The notes beneath the pieces were generated by a model, which saw nothing but the letters and a program-made list of their open reading frames with translations, searched no databases and was not told the origin of the DNA. The position numbers were made by a program, and so were the translations under genes. Positions 17,384-27,110 of a stretch of DNA of 64,000 nucleotides are shown piece after piece. The stretch covers positions 62,001-126,000 of the forward strand of contig WGME01000028.1 in the NCBI GenBank assembly GCA_016125225.1, given 5' to 3'. Each line of letters begins with the position of its first letter. Within the stretch, counting starts at the first letter, position 1. Source of the DNA: a bacterium. GTDB lineage: Bacteria; Planctomycetota; Planctomycetia; Planctomycetales; Planctomycetaceae.

Positions 17384-18505
17384 TCAGATCGTTAACTGGC
17401 GATCACGGGCCGTCACTTCCCAGCGTTCCTGAACGAAGTTTCCCTCAGCAACATAAGCCCATTTGTGCAAGGCGCTGGTGGGGCAGACGTGGCGGGGAAT
17501 GGCCCAGAGAACATCACCCGGACGGTAACGTGACGCCTCCGGTGTTTCGAGCACTAGATGCTCTTCGTTATGCAGCACCTGCACGGCCTCGGGTAAATCT
17601 GGGAAAAAGATTCGCTGGCCTTTCGGCGGGTCCGATGCCACGGCTTTGTTGCCGACATCAAGCGTTAATCGGTCGGCTGTGGGCCGGCTGATCACGCGGG
17701 TCAGAATCCACAAGGCGGGTTCAAAATCCATCTCGGGAAATGCCGTACCATAGCCGGTGTCATGAAAGACGCAGGTTCCGGGGCTCAATTCCACCACGGG
17801 ATCGTCGAGTTGGGCAAAGATCGGGAACGAACCGGTGCCGCCGCACACAATCCGATCAACGGGCCAACCTTGCGCCGTCAAATGATCGCGAAATCGGCGG
17901 GCCTGATCCCAGCCAGCCAGCACCGCCGCTTTGCGTTCTTCCCAAGGGGTCTGGTGATTATGTCCGTCATACAGATGAAACCCCGATGGTACCAGCCCCG
18001 GCGCATCGACCAAACAGCGGTACAGTTCCGTCGCCTTGGCCTGATCGCTGACCCCGGTCCGATGCAGGCCGGTATCAAGGTCAAGCAGCACACCAATTGT
18101 TTTCCCGGGTCGGCTTTGAACGGCTGTTGAAAGCTCTCCGATCATGGCGACATCGTCGGCCGTCACGGAAAACGTCACATCCGGGTAGCGATCGAGAAAC
18201 TGAATGGCCCGACCGATGTTCGGCCCGACCAGATTGTAGGCCAGGAAGATGTCCTTGGCCCCGGCTTCGGCAAGCATTTCGGCTTCCGCAAATGTGGCAC
18301 ACTTATGCCTGGTGATACCGGCGGCAAGTTCAATGCGTGTCACCGCCGACATTTTATGCGTCTTGCAGTGAGGCCGCAGACGGTTCACATCACCCGCGAT
18401 GGCAACCATTTTCGCCAGATTGCGTTCCATCGCTTCACGCACCACAACGAGCGAGGGCGAAATGAGGTCAGCCGTATTCGAAATAACAGGGGGGTTGATC
18501 AGCAT
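17384..18505 (-). CDS. D-threonine aldolase / D-serine dehydratase-like PLP enzyme (fold-type III)
   Basis: 373 residues. The N-terminal alanine-racemase-like barrel has RPHCKTHK (44-51), with Lys48 as the expected PLP lysine. Glycine-rich GGTGSFP and the GTCVFHDTGYG stretch help bind the PLP phosphate. The C-terminal metal site reads HVC (339-341) in PRHVCPTSALH. In this family His-x-Asp is the Mn site of D-threonine aldolases and His-x-Cys the Zn site of D-serine dehydratases, so a dehydratase-like activity is favoured. It is cytoplasmic, with no signal peptide. It ends 26 bases beyond the convergent Fur-family gene. The amidohydrolase upstream on the same strand could form a unit with it. 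Confidence 0.85.
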   Translation of the reverse strand: MLINPPVISNTADLISPSLVVVREAMERNLAKMVAIAGDVNRLRPHCKTHKMSAVTRIELAAGITRHKCATFAEAEMLAEAGAKDIFLAYNLVGPNIGRAIQFLDRYPDVTFSVTADDVAMIGELSTAVQSRPGKTIGVLLDLDTGLHRTGVSDQAKATELYRCLVDAPGLVPSGFHLYDGHNHQTPWEERKAAVLAGWDQARRFRDHLTAQGWPVDRIVCGGTGSFPIFAQLDDPVVELSPGTCVFHDTGYGTAFPEMDFEPALWILTRVISRPTADRLTLDVGNKAVASDPPKGQRIFFPDLPEAVQVLHNEEHLVLETPEASRYRPGDVLWAIPRHVCPTSALHKWAYVAEGNFVQERWEVTARDRQLTI

Positions 18506-18637
18506 CGGGATCTACACAGGGGGGCACAAAGGGGAACAACAAACTCGCGAAGGTCCAACCGACGGCGTGTGCTCACGTTTCTAGTTCGGTTGGATCTGCT
18601 AGACAACACGGCTACGTCGGAAGTCTCAACGATCCAT

Positions 18638-19471
18638 TCAGGAATAGAAGACCCGTTCTGCGGTCTTGGCCAGCAGCCATTCCTTGTCGGTCGGCTTCAA
18701 GAAACTCAAGCCGTCGCGGATCAGTTCGACCGAAGCCTTGTAACTGTGCGGCGGCTGCATCTGATAGGGGCCATCGGAGGCCCACATCAATCGCTCTGGT
18801 CCGAAGGCCGTGAGAAGCTTCTCGATCATCGGCCCCAGGTCGGTGTAGGGTGGCGACTTTTTGCCGAGTGCGTAGAAGGCGGAAACCTTCACCGTCACAT
18901 TTCGATGCCGGGCCATATCACACAGGGCCTGCAATTCACTTTCAACGATTTCGCCGGTCACGCCAATCCGGCACATGTGGTCAATGACCACCGGCGTTTG
19001 CGGATACATCCGGCACATCTGATCGAGAGCCGGCAGGCCATTGGTATCCATCAGGCAGCACATGTTGAGATGCTCGGCGGCTCCCACTTTCCACATGGTG
19101 TGCATGGTGTCTGATGACAGCCAGGTCTTGAATTGGCGGTCTTTCGGATAGATGCGGAAACCGCTGCAGCCCTGCTTTTTCAGCTGCTTCATCAGTTCGG
19201 TCGGGTCGCCTTCATCCTGCTCAATGACCGCCACGCCGCGAAATTTGTCAGGATGGTCGGCGATGGCTTTCAACATATAACTATTGTCGTAGCCGTAAAA
19301 CGACATCTGAATGAGAACGACCTTATCGACGTTCACTCCTTGCATTTGCTTCATCAGTTCTTCAACGGTGAAGCTGGCGGGTTCCATGTTGGCCCGACGA
19401 TGCCCCGGAGCGAGCGGAAACCGTTCGGTATCAGGCGTCCAGATATGACAATGGGCGTCGATCGTTGTCAT
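18638..19471 (-). CDS. amidohydrolase-2 family TIM-barrel metal hydrolase
   Basis: 277 residues, no signal peptide. It opens with IDAHCHIW (His7 and His9 form the HxH metal motif) and has YPQTPVVIDHMCRIG with a conserved His. It ends with MWASDGPY, carrying the catalytic Asp at the end of the barrel. This is the amidohydrolase-2 (COG3618/COG2159-like) layout found in lactonases such as 2-pyrone-4,6-dicarboxylate hydrolase and in decarboxylases. The substrate is not predictable. A 130-base gap separates it from the D-threonine aldolase-like gene on the same strand; cotranscription is possible. Confidence 0.83.
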   Translation of the reverse strand: MTTIDAHCHIWTPDTERFPLAPGHRRANMEPASFTVEELMKQMQGVNVDKVVLIQMSFYGYDNSYMLKAIADHPDKFRGVAVIEQDEGDPTELMKQLKKQGCSGFRIYPKDRQFKTWLSSDTMHTMWKVGAAEHLNMCCLMDTNGLPALDQMCRMYPQTPVVIDHMCRIGVTGEIVESELQALCDMARHRNVTVKVSAFYALGKKSPPYTDLGPMIEKLLTAFGPERLMWASDGPYQMQPPHSYKASVELIRDGLSFLKPTDKEWLLAKTAERVFYS

Positions 19472-19600
19472 CGAGATGTCTCTAGCCGGAATTCAGGGAG
19501 GACGAGCGCAGGCGGTCGGTTCACGCTGCGTATCGTATCAACGATCACCAGCGCAGGGGAGGCTTGCGACAGGTCGGGACTCGGACATCGTCTCGGAGAG

Positions 19601-19609
19601 TGTTAGAAT
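19601..19609 (+). promoter_or_regulatory. extended -10 promoter candidate for the DUF983 gene
   Basis: TGTTAGAAT contains a TAGAAT hexamer (5/6 match to TATAAT) preceded by TG, an extended -10 form, 57 bases upstream of the ATG at 19667. No good -35 hexamer is seen. Confidence 0.3.
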
Positions 19610-19666
19610 GCTGGATGAGAACCACGACATCTGCGACGACTCTCCGATAGAAATCTGGCCGATATC

Positions 19667-20110
19667 ATGAAACCACTTGATTATGGAACTGCATCCCGTC
19701 GTGCTTTGCGATTACGGTGTCCACGCTGCGGAAAAGGGCCGTTATTCCGCGGCTTCTTGAGCATGTACTCCCGGTGTTCGGAATGCGGCTTCGTGTTTGA
19801 ACGGGCCCCGGGATACTTTTTGGGGTCGACTTACCTGAACTATGGCTTCACCGCCATGACTCTGACGCCACTGTATATGTATCTGCATTTTGGTCTGGGA
19901 TGGTCGAATCAGGTTTTGACCGTGCCACTCCTTCTGTACTGCACAATCGTCCCGCTGGTCGTTTTTCGGTATGCACGGGCCTGGTGGCTGGCCATGGACT
20001 GCATGCTCGATACCACCCATTTCCAGGAGGCGGCCGATCTCGCGTCCGTTTCCTCATCGGCATCGGAGACGCGATCAGGGGAGGCTCTGCCGCCCACTCG
20101 TGAACGCTAA
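19667..20110 (+). CDS. DUF983 membrane protein
   Basis: 147 residues. The N-terminus has two zinc-ribbon-like CxxC pairs (RCPRCGKGPLFRGFL and RCSECGFVFERAPGYF), then the conserved GSTYLNYGF segment leads into two hydrophobic helices (MTLTPLYMYLHFGL and LTVPLLLYCTIVPLVVFRYA). This layout defines DUF983. The C-terminal tail is Ser/Ala-rich. Function unknown; it sits in the cytoplasmic membrane with the Cys-rich part probably in the cytoplasm. The RND-type transporter follows after a 235-base gap on the same strand. Confidence 0.88.
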   Translation: MKPLDYGTASRRALRLRCPRCGKGPLFRGFLSMYSRCSECGFVFERAPGYFLGSTYLNYGFTAMTLTPLYMYLHFGLGWSNQVLTVPLLLYCTIVPLVVFRYARAWWLAMDCMLDTTHFQEAADLASVSSSASETRSGEALPPTRER

Positions 20111-20195
20111 AATACGTGCTTAATTTCCCGGTCTTGGTGTGCAAGCAGACGCAACCTGACGAAAACGACAGAATTCGCTCGTCACCAGTTGAAGT

Positions 20196-20224
20196 TTGAC
20201 GTTGGTGCTCCACGGGGGTACTGT
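20196..20224 (+). promoter_or_regulatory. weak promoter candidate for the RND/MMPL transporter
   Basis: TTGACG (20196-20201), a 17-base spacer and TACTGT (20219-20224; 3/6 match), about 120 bases upstream of the ATG at 20346. Confidence 0.2.
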
Positions 20225-20345
20225 TGGGTGCTTTGACGGGGATGGTTGTTGATCCTCGATGGGTGTTCGCCCTTCGCTCCTCAACTCGACAGCTCTGAGT
20301 CGCCACGACGCCGTCATACGATTCGCGAGAAAGTAACCAGGCACA

Positions 20346-22823
20346 ATGTTTTTCCGGTTTGGCCAGCAGGTCGCTCGCTACTGGCCCGTGGTGCTGCTTG
20401 TGTGGCTGGGGGCGGTGGTGACCGCCGGACTTCTGGCCCCGCCGCTTGACCGGGTGGCCCAGACGGGCGAATTTGCCTTTCTTCCGGAAGACAGCCCTAG
20501 CCGGACCGCCGAACGTCAGTTTGCAGCGGCTTTTCCCGATCAGGCACAGGCCAGCACCATCGCTATTGTGGCCCGCCGCGCCGCTGACCCGCTGCAGCCA
20601 GCCGACCTCGATTTCATCGATGACGGACACGCCCCCGACACACCAGAGGCCGACACCGATCTCGTCGATCAAATCCGTGCGATTCTGACCACGACGCCCC
20701 CCGTTTCCACCACGGAAGCTGCCAGTCCTGCAGAAAAATCTGAAATCGAAATCACGACCTACCGTGACCGATCGGTGGGCAAGCTGCTGAGGTCGGACGA
20801 TGGTCATGCAACACTGATCATCGTCAACCTTCCGACAGAGTTCATGGATGCCGCCAACAGTCCGACCATCCATGCCATCGAGTCGCGATTGTTCTACGAA
20901 TCGGAGTTTCTGCAGCAGGTGCCGAAAGGCTTGGAACTATATTTGAGCGGCACTGCGGTGGTTGGTCGCGACATGCTGCAGACCGCACGCGACAGTGCGA
21001 AAGCGACCGAACATCTGACGATCATTCTCGTAATCGCCCTGCTGATTCTGATTTACCGCGCTCCCTTGCTGGCATTGGTTCCGCTGATCACGGTGTTTGT
21101 GTCGGTCAAGCTCACGATGTCGCTCCTGTGCCTGATGGCTGCCCAAGGCTGGGTCATCCTCTTCACGGGAATCGAGTCGTATGTAACGGTCCTTTTGTAT
21201 GGTGCGGGGGTCGATTACTGCCTGTTTCTGATTGCCCGTTACAAAGAAGAAATTGATGGCGGGATTGTTCCACGCACCGCATTAGTCGATTCACTGGGTT
21301 ACGTGGGCGCTGCGATTGCGGCCAGTGCGGGCACAGTGATCTGCGGGATCGGCATGATGATCTTCGCGGAATTCGGCAAGTTTCACGATGCGGGAATCGC
21401 CATTTCCTTTGGTTTGGTGATTGTGCTGTGTGCCTCGTTGACACTCACCCCGGCGCTCCTCTGTTCCACCGGCGTGCATGTCTTCTGGCCGCAACATCGA
21501 GTGATCGGACAATCGGCACCAGCGGAAGCGGCGCATGGCTTGCAGAAAATGTGGGACACCGTTTCGCATCTGTTGCTGAAACGGGCTGGCTGGCTGTGGT
21601 TGGGTTGCCTGGCCTTCATGATTCCCTTCGGGCTGGTCGGAGCTTGGTTTTACAGTGATTTGAGCTACGGGCTCCTTTCCGACCTGCCGAAGACGGCCCG
21701 CAGCGTCGTGGGCACCAATGTCGTGCGTGGCCATTTCCCCGATGGCCTCACCGGCCCCATCACCGTGCTGGTTGATGCCCCCGATCTCGATTTCGCGGAC
21801 CTCGGCGAAGCAGGTGGCATCGAAGTGATCGATCAATTCCATCTTGCGTTGAAGACTCGACACGACGAATTTGGCCTGGCGGATGTGCGTAGCGTCGCTT
21901 TTCCGCTCGGCGGAGATCAGGGCCTGCTGCAGATTCAAAGCGAAGCACAGACGCTGCGTGAACGTGCCGAACTCAAAGAAACCGTGCGACGTTCCAAGCT
22001 GACCTATGTCAGCGGAAGCGATGATGACCAGCCTGCCCATCTGACGCGGCTGGAACTGATCACCAGCGAAGATCCGTTCGCTCAAAACAGCATTCGTGAT
22101 CTCGCACGGCTGGAAGAAAAACTTCCCGAGGTCTGGGAAAAGGTTTCCAACAAGTCTGCCCGCTTTTACTTACTGGGCCCGACCGCCAGTATTCGCGATT
22201 TGAAAACCGTGACCGATCGCGATCAGGTACGGATTGATCTGCTGGTCACCTGTGGCGTCTTCACCATTCTGGTGGTCCTGCTCCGTCAACCCGCCATTTG
22301 TGTCTATCTGATTCTGTCGGTCCTGTTGAGTTATCTGGTCACGCTGGGTGTCACGTATCTGGCGTTCTGGGTGTGGGACGGTACAGAGTTCGCCGGGCTC
22401 GACTGGAAGGTCCCGATGTTCCTCTTCACCATCCTGATTGCGGTGGGCGAAGACTACAACATCTTCCTGATGAGCCGGGTGGCTGAAGAGCAGGCCAAGC
22501 GGGGACGTGTGGCGGGGATTCTCCACGCGCTGACGTGTACGGGGCGGATCATTTCCAGTTGCGGCATCATCATGGCCGGGACGTTTGCCTCGCTGGCAGC
22601 CGGATCACTGAAAGGGATGTCACAACTGGGTTTTGCCTTGGCATTTGGTGTACTTCTCGACACATTTGTCGTGCGTCCCATTCTGGTGCCGGCCTACCTG
22701 GTGCTCATTGAAAGTGGACGCTGGGGACGAGCTTCACGATGGCTCGGTGGCCATCCGGAAGCAGACACCCTGGAAACTGCACAATCGACCATCGAAGAAC
22801 CTGTCACGGAGCCAGCCGCGTGA
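20346..22823 (+). CDS. RND-superfamily transporter (MMPL/HAE3-like)
   Basis: 825 residues. The layout is a duplicated RND unit: helix 1 (RYWPVVLLVWLGAVVTAGLL), a soluble periplasmic loop to about residue 215, and helices 2-6 (LTIILVIALLILIYRAPLLA onwards) with GAGVDYCLFLIARYKEE. The second half repeats this with VTCGVFTILVVLLRQPAI and AVGEDYNIFLMSRVAEE. GVDY and GEDY are the proton-relay region motifs of MMPL/HAE3 exporters. It should export a lipid or other hydrophobic compound using the proton gradient. The stop overlaps the GTG start of the M24 peptidase. A second RND-type exporter occurs at 60.4-62.6 kb, also without a membrane-fusion partner. Confidence 0.88.
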   Translation: MFFRFGQQVARYWPVVLLVWLGAVVTAGLLAPPLDRVAQTGEFAFLPEDSPSRTAERQFAAAFPDQAQASTIAIVARRAADPLQPADLDFIDDGHAPDTPEADTDLVDQIRAILTTTPPVSTTEAASPAEKSEIEITTYRDRSVGKLLRSDDGHATLIIVNLPTEFMDAANSPTIHAIESRLFYESEFLQQVPKGLELYLSGTAVVGRDMLQTARDSAKATEHLTIILVIALLILIYRAPLLALVPLITVFVSVKLTMSLLCLMAAQGWVILFTGIESYVTVLLYGAGVDYCLFLIARYKEEIDGGIVPRTALVDSLGYVGAAIAASAGTVICGIGMMIFAEFGKFHDAGIAISFGLVIVLCASLTLTPALLCSTGVHVFWPQHRVIGQSAPAEAAHGLQKMWDTVSHLLLKRAGWLWLGCLAFMIPFGLVGAWFYSDLSYGLLSDLPKTARSVVGTNVVRGHFPDGLTGPITVLVDAPDLDFADLGEAGGIEVIDQFHLALKTRHDEFGLADVRSVAFPLGGDQGLLQIQSEAQTLRERAELKETVRRSKLTYVSGSDDDQPAHLTRLELITSEDPFAQNSIRDLARLEEKLPEVWEKVSNKSARFYLLGPTASIRDLKTVTDRDQVRIDLLVTCGVFTILVVLLRQPAICVYLILSVLLSYLVTLGVTYLAFWVWDGTEFAGLDWKVPMFLFTILIAVGEDYNIFLMSRVAEEQAKRGRVAGILHALTCTGRIISSCGIIMAGTFASLAAGSLKGMSQLGFALAFGVLLDTFVVRPILVPAYLVLIESGRWGRASRWLGGHPEADTLETAQSTIEEPVTEPAA

Positions 22824-23923
22824 GTACGCCATTCCCGTATGCAGAACGCCGAGCCAAGCTGCGAGCCGCGCTGAAAAAAGCCAAGCTCCCCGGGTTGCTG
22901 GTTTCGCACGATCCGAATGTGCGCTATCTGACCGGCTTCACCGGCGATTCCACGCAGTTGCTGATCACCCCGAAACTGGCGGTGATGATCAGCGACAGCC
23001 GGTTCGAAACCCAACTGCGTGACGAATGTCCCGATGTCGAAGCGGAAATCCGCACCGCCAAAACGACACAGGCAGACTTTCTCGCACAAGTTCTTACGGC
23101 CAGGCATATCACTCAGCTCGCCATTGAGGGCGATGTGGTGAATGTCGCCAGCTTTGAGAAGTACAAGGAGAAAGCCACCGGGACTGAATTCGTGGTCACC
23201 AGCGGGTTGGTTGATCAGTTGCGGATGATCAAGGACAAGCACGAAATCGCCGCGCTCCGCCGGGCCATTGACATCGCACAACGGGGGTTTCAGGCCGTTC
23301 AGGGTTTGTTCACGCCGGAAATGACCGAGCGGGAAATTGCCCATGAACTGGAGCACCTGATGCGCCGGCATGGGGCATTAAAAGCAGCCTTTGAACCAAT
23401 AATTGGTGTGGGTCCCCAGGCGGCGTTACCCCATTACCGGGCGGGTGCCATCCGACTCGCTGACGCCCCATTTGTGCTGATGGACTGGGGGGCCGTCGAA
23501 CCCGAGGGCTACCACAGTGACTTGACGCGGGTGCTGGCCACCAGTAAGATTCCGCCGAAACTTGAGAAGCTGTATAGAGTTGTGTTCGAAGCGCAAGCAG
23601 CGGCTCTCGCACTGATGCGGCCAGGAGCACTGGCCAAAGACGTCGACGCGGCTGCCCGCAACGTGATCGCCAAAAGTGGTTATGAGCGTTATTTCGGACA
23701 TGGGTTAGGCCACGGCATCGGCTTGGAAATTCATGAGCAGCCGCGGCTCAGTCCCTTGTCGAACGATGTTTTGCAGCCAGGCATGGTCATCACGGTCGAA
23801 CCCGGCATTTATCTGCCCGATTTTGGCGGAATTCGCCTGGAAGATGACGTTTTGATCACACGTGATGGCCATGAAGTGCTCACCTCAACTCCTCTGGAGA
23901 TGGGGCCAGCGCGACTCGGCTGA
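22820..23923 (+). CDS. M24-family aminopeptidase (Xaa-Pro aminopeptidase type)
   Basis: 367 residues. The GTG at 22820-22822 overlaps the TGA of the transporter (GTGA) and gives MSTPFPYAERRAKLRAALKK, typical for creatinase N-terminal domains; the longer frame lies inside the transporter gene. The N-terminal domain has YLTGFTGDS. The C-terminal pita-bread domain shows all five metal ligands: Asp in LMDWGA, Asp in YHSDLTR, His in FGHGLGHGIG, Glu in VEPGIYLP and Glu in IRLEDDVL. It should cleave an N-terminal residue before proline in the cytoplasm. Its position before accB and accC is common in Firmicutes and related genomes (pepP-efp-accBC order), but efp is missing here. Confidence 0.92.
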   Translation: MSTPFPYAERRAKLRAALKKAKLPGLLVSHDPNVRYLTGFTGDSTQLLITPKLAVMISDSRFETQLRDECPDVEAEIRTAKTTQADFLAQVLTARHITQLAIEGDVVNVASFEKYKEKATGTEFVVTSGLVDQLRMIKDKHEIAALRRAIDIAQRGFQAVQGLFTPEMTEREIAHELEHLMRRHGALKAAFEPIIGVGPQAALPHYRAGAIRLADAPFVLMDWGAVEPEGYHSDLTRVLATSKIPPKLEKLYRVVFEAQAAALALMRPGALAKDVDAAARNVIAKSGYERYFGHGLGHGIGLEIHEQPRLSPLSNDVLQPGMVITVEPGIYLPDFGGIRLEDDVLITRDGHEVLTSTPLEMGPARLG

Positions 23924-24071
23924 TGGCTGTAAGATGTCCGCCCGAATGAACTGACAAACCGTAACGGCCTGACGGTCGTTGTTCCTCGTAGTGTGAGTTG
24001 TTGATCCCATGCCCAAATCGACCGGTTCGACCCCACCGCGGGGACTTCGCCGTTCGCCAAAGGAACCAGAA

Positions 24072-24566
24072 ATGGCAGAATCGTCGGCAGCGACTCCTGC
24101 GCCGTTCGACCTCGAGAAGCTGCAACAGCTCATCGAGTTGATGGAAAAGCACGGACTCAGCGAGGTCAGCCTGAGTCGTGGTGAGGAGAAGTGGCGCTTA
24201 CGCCGCGGCTCTTTGACACCGACACTGGTTTCTGCGCCGGCGATGATGGCCCCGGCTCCCGTTGCGGCCCCGATGGCCGCTCCCGCTCCGGTGGCAGCCC
24301 CGGCTCCCGTTGCTGCGGCCGATGATGGCTTGCTGATGATTCGGTCCCCTACCGTGGGAACGTTCTACTCCGCCCAAACGCCGGAAGATCCTCCGTTCGT
24401 TTCGGTCGGCAGCAAAGTTTCCGCGGCCACTACGGTCTGTCTGATCGAAGCCATGAAGGTCTTCAATCCGATCGCGGCGGAACTCGCCGGAACGGTGGAA
24501 GCCATCCTGGTGAAGAACGGCGACCCCGTGGAATTTGGACAACCGTTGTTCAAGGTTCGCCCCTGA
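24072..24566 (+). CDS. accB: biotin carboxyl carrier protein of acetyl-CoA carboxylase (AccB)
   Basis: 164 residues. The start at 24072 has AAGGA eight bases before; an in-frame upstream ATG at 24009 gives a poorer, basic N-terminus. The helical N-terminal part (FDLEKLQQLIELMEKHGLSE) is followed by an Ala/Pro hinge of repeated PAPVAAP units (about 55-82). The biotinyl domain has IEAMKVFN with the modified Lys at position 129. It carries the carboxybiotin between AccC and the transferase in fatty acid synthesis. accC follows after 160 bases, and the peptidase gene lies 148 bases upstream. Confidence 0.95.
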   Translation: MAESSAATPAPFDLEKLQQLIELMEKHGLSEVSLSRGEEKWRLRRGSLTPTLVSAPAMMAPAPVAAPMAAPAPVAAPAPVAAADDGLLMIRSPTVGTFYSAQTPEDPPFVSVGSKVSAATTVCLIEAMKVFNPIAAELAGTVEAILVKNGDPVEFGQPLFKVRP

Positions 24567-24726
24567 TTGATAAGCGGGCTCCCGTAATGTGCCCGAACGT
24601 CTGGTGCTGAAAGCCAGATCGGTATCGCCTGCTGTCGAGACTGACAGGTGATACCGGTCGGCCAGGTTCAGCGACCGAATCTGATAGCCAAGGCTCTATT
24701 CCCGACACTCGGAAAGCAGCTTCGCA

Positions 24727-26082
24727 ATGTTCCAGCGGATTTTGATTGCGAACCGTGGCGAAATCGCTTTGCGGATTATTCGTGCCTGTCGCGAACTCGG
24801 CATCGAAACCGTTGCCGTCTTCAGCGAAGCCGATCGTCAGTCCGACTATGTGCGACTGGCCAACGAAGCCTATTGCATCGGTCCGGCCCAGGGCTCTTTG
24901 AGCTACCTGCAGATCAAAAACATCATCAGTGCCGCCGAAATCGGTAATGTTCAAGCCATTCACCCCGGCTATGGGTTCCTCTCTGAAAACGAGCACTTTG
25001 CCGACGTCTGCCGCAGTTGCAACATCACCTTCATCGGCCCGTCACCCGAAGCGATGGCGGCTCTCGGCGATAAAGTGACGGCGAAGGAGATCGCTCAGAA
25101 GGCCCAGGTGAATCTTGTCCCCGGCAGCGATGGCCTCGTGAAAAGCGAAGACGAAGGTCTCGCGATCGCGCAGAAAATTGGCTACCCCGTACTCATCAAG
25201 GCCACTGCGGGTGGGGGTGGTAAGGGGATGCGTGTCGCTCGCAACGACATCTCCCTCAAAGCCGGTCTCAAGCAGGCCGCGATGGAAGCGGAAAAGGCCT
25301 TCAACAACGCGGGTGTCTATCTCGAAAAATACATCGAGAACCCTCGCCACGTTGAAGTGCAAATCATCGCCGACCACCATGGCAATGTCCGGCATCTCTG
25401 GGAACGTGATTGCAGCACCCAGCGACGCCATCAAAAGCTGATCGAAGAATCCCCAGCACCGCACCTGCCCCTCAAAGTTCGTGAAGAAATCTGTGCGGCC
25501 GCCGTACGGTTGATCAAGACGGCCAATTACTCCAACGCGGGCACCGTCGAGTTCATCGTCGATCAGGAAGACAACTTCTACTTCATCGAAGTCAACGCCC
25601 GCATTCAGGTCGAACACCCGGTGACCGAATCGGTGACGGGCATCGACCTGATTCAACAACAGATTCGCGTGGCTGCCGGAGAGGTGTTGCCGTGGTCACA
25701 GTCCGATATCGATTGCCGTGGCTCGGCGATCGAGCTGCGCATCAATGCGGAAGATCCTGACAACGATTTCCGCGGCAGCCCGGGCAAAATTACCAAGCTG
25801 CGTTTGCCGGGCGGACCGGGTGTCCGTTTCGATTCACATGTGCATGAAGGCTATGTGATTCCGCCGTATTACGATTCGATGATTGGCAAACTGATTGTCC
25901 ACAAGCCGACGCGTGAGCAATCGATTGCCTGCCTGCGTCGCTGCCTGGATGAGTTTGTGCTGGAAGGTGTGAAAACCACCATTCCGCTCTTGAAGAAGAT
26001 CCTGAATAACTCCGCCTTCGTTGAAGGCCGGATGCATACCACCTTCGTTGAACAGCACCTGGTGAGCAAGGAACGGACATGA
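24727..26082 (+). CDS. accC: biotin carboxylase subunit of acetyl-CoA carboxylase (AccC)
   Basis: 451 residues, standard length. It starts [20 protein letters not shown], the BC N-terminal signature. The ATP-grasp glycine loop [42 protein letters not shown] and [14 protein letters not shown] (metal and bicarbonate-site residues) are present in order. It carboxylates the biotin on AccB using ATP and bicarbonate, the first step of fatty acid synthesis. The last bases overlap the start of the phosphofructokinase gene (ATGA), so synthesis of the two is probably coupled. AccA and AccD are not in the window. Confidence 0.96.
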   Translation: MFQRILIANRGEIALRIIRACRELGIETVAVFSEADRQSDYVRLANEAYCIGPAQGSLSYLQIKNIISAAEIGNVQAIHPGYGFLSENEHFADVCRSCNITFIGPSPEAMAALGDKVTAKEIAQKAQVNLVPGSDGLVKSEDEGLAIAQKIGYPVLIKATAGGGGKGMRVARNDISLKAGLKQAAMEAEKAFNNAGVYLEKYIENPRHVEVQIIADHHGNVRHLWERDCSTQRRHQKLIEESPAPHLPLKVREEICAAAVRLIKTANYSNAGTVEFIVDQEDNFYFIEVNARIQVEHPVTESVTGIDLIQQQIRVAAGEVLPWSQSDIDCRGSAIELRINAEDPDNDFRGSPGKITKLRLPGGPGVRFDSHVHEGYVIPPYYDSMIGKLIVHKPTREQSIACLRRCLDEFVLEGVKTTIPLLKKILNNSAFVEGRMHTTFVEQHLVSKERT

Positions 26083-27110
26083 AAGTCGGCATTCTGACGG
26101 GCGGCGGAGACTGCCCCGGACTTAATGCAGTGATCCGCGGCGTCGTCCGCGTGGTCTCCAACGCGGGCGGACAGGTTCTTGGTCTTCAACGCGGCTGGAA
26201 AGGTGCGATCGATGGTGATCACGAAATCCTGACGCCGGAAAACACCGACGATATCGTGAGCAAAGGGGGAACCATCCTGGGTTCTTCCCGAACCAATCCG
26301 TACAAGCGACCGGAAGACGTCACCAAGCTGCTCGACACCTTCGCCAAGCTCGGGCTCGATGCGCTGGTTGCCATCGGTGGTGACGACACCCTCGGTGTCG
26401 CGAATCGCTTGTACAACGACCATCGCCTGTCAGTCATTGGTTGCCCGAAGACGATCGATAACGACTTGAGTTGCACCGATGTCACCTTCGGTTTTGACAC
26501 CGCGATCAACATCTGCGTCGATGCTATCGAACGGTTGCGAACCACGACGGAATCACATCGCCGCATCATGGTGGTCGAGACCATGGGTCGGCATGCTGGC
26601 TGGATCGCTTGCGAAACCGCTATGGCTGTCGGTGCAGACTTTGTCCTCGTTCCCGAAGAACCTGTCAGTATCGATGTCATGTGCGATGTGCTGATGAAAC
26701 GCCGGGCCGCTGGCAAAAAGTACGGCATCGTCGTTGCGAGCGAAGGGGCCGTGCTGTCCCAGACCGAAGGTCTGGTGACCCAGAATGCGAAGATCGACGA
26801 CTTCGGACATGTCAGCCTGGGTGGCGTCGGCGAGTTGCTCGCTGAGATTATCGAAAAGAAGACCGGCATCGAAACGCGATTTGTGGTTCTGGGCCACGTG
26901 CAGCGCGGCGGTGCTCCGAGTGCTTATGACCGCGTGCTCGGCACGCGCCTCGGTGTGGCGGCAGGCCGTCTGATTCTGGAAAAACGTTTCGGACGGATGG
27001 TGGGGCTGTCGGGAACCAAGATCATCGACGTGGCATTAGCCGACGCGGTGGGCCAACTGAAGACCCTGACTTCCGACTTCTATCGCGACGCGATGGAATT
27101 CTGCAAGTAA
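26079..27110 (+). CDS. 6-phosphofructokinase, active-site pattern of the pyrophosphate-dependent type
   Basis: 343 residues. It starts [20 protein letters not shown], typical of PfkA-type enzymes. The active site reads GGDDT (100-104) and PKTIDND (123-129). ATP-dependent enzymes have Gly at the position of Asp103, and Escherichia coli-type enzymes have Gly instead of Lys124. Asp plus Lys at these two places is the signature of pyrophosphate-dependent phosphofructokinases. MGRHAGW and the HVQRGG substrate region are conserved. The enzyme should interconvert fructose 6-phosphate and fructose 1,6-bisphosphate, reversibly if pyrophosphate is used. It overlaps accC at its 5' end and the convergent GNAT-like gene by 31 bases at its 3' end. 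Confidence 0.9.
   Translation: MKVGILTGGGDCPGLNAVIRGVVRVVSNAGGQVLGLQRGWKGAIDGDHEILTPENTDDIVSKGGTILGSSRTNPYKRPEDVTKLLDTFAKLGLDALVAIGGDDTLGVANRLYNDHRLSVIGCPKTIDNDLSCTDVTFGFDTAINICVDAIERLRTTTESHRRIMVVETMGRHAGWIACETAMAVGADFVLVPEEPVSIDVMCDVLMKRRAAGKKYGIVVASEGAVLSQTEGLVTQNAKIDDFGHVSLGGVGELLAEIIEKKTGIETRFVVLGHVQRGGAPSAYDRVLGTRLGVAAGRLILEKRFGRMVGLSGTKIIDVALADAVGQLKTLTSDFYRDAMEFCK

Noticed and set aside
19848-20873. 341-residue minus-strand open frame
   Set aside because: It is antisense to DUF983 and the start of the RND gene, has no ribosome site or domain, and the plus-strand genes are clear.
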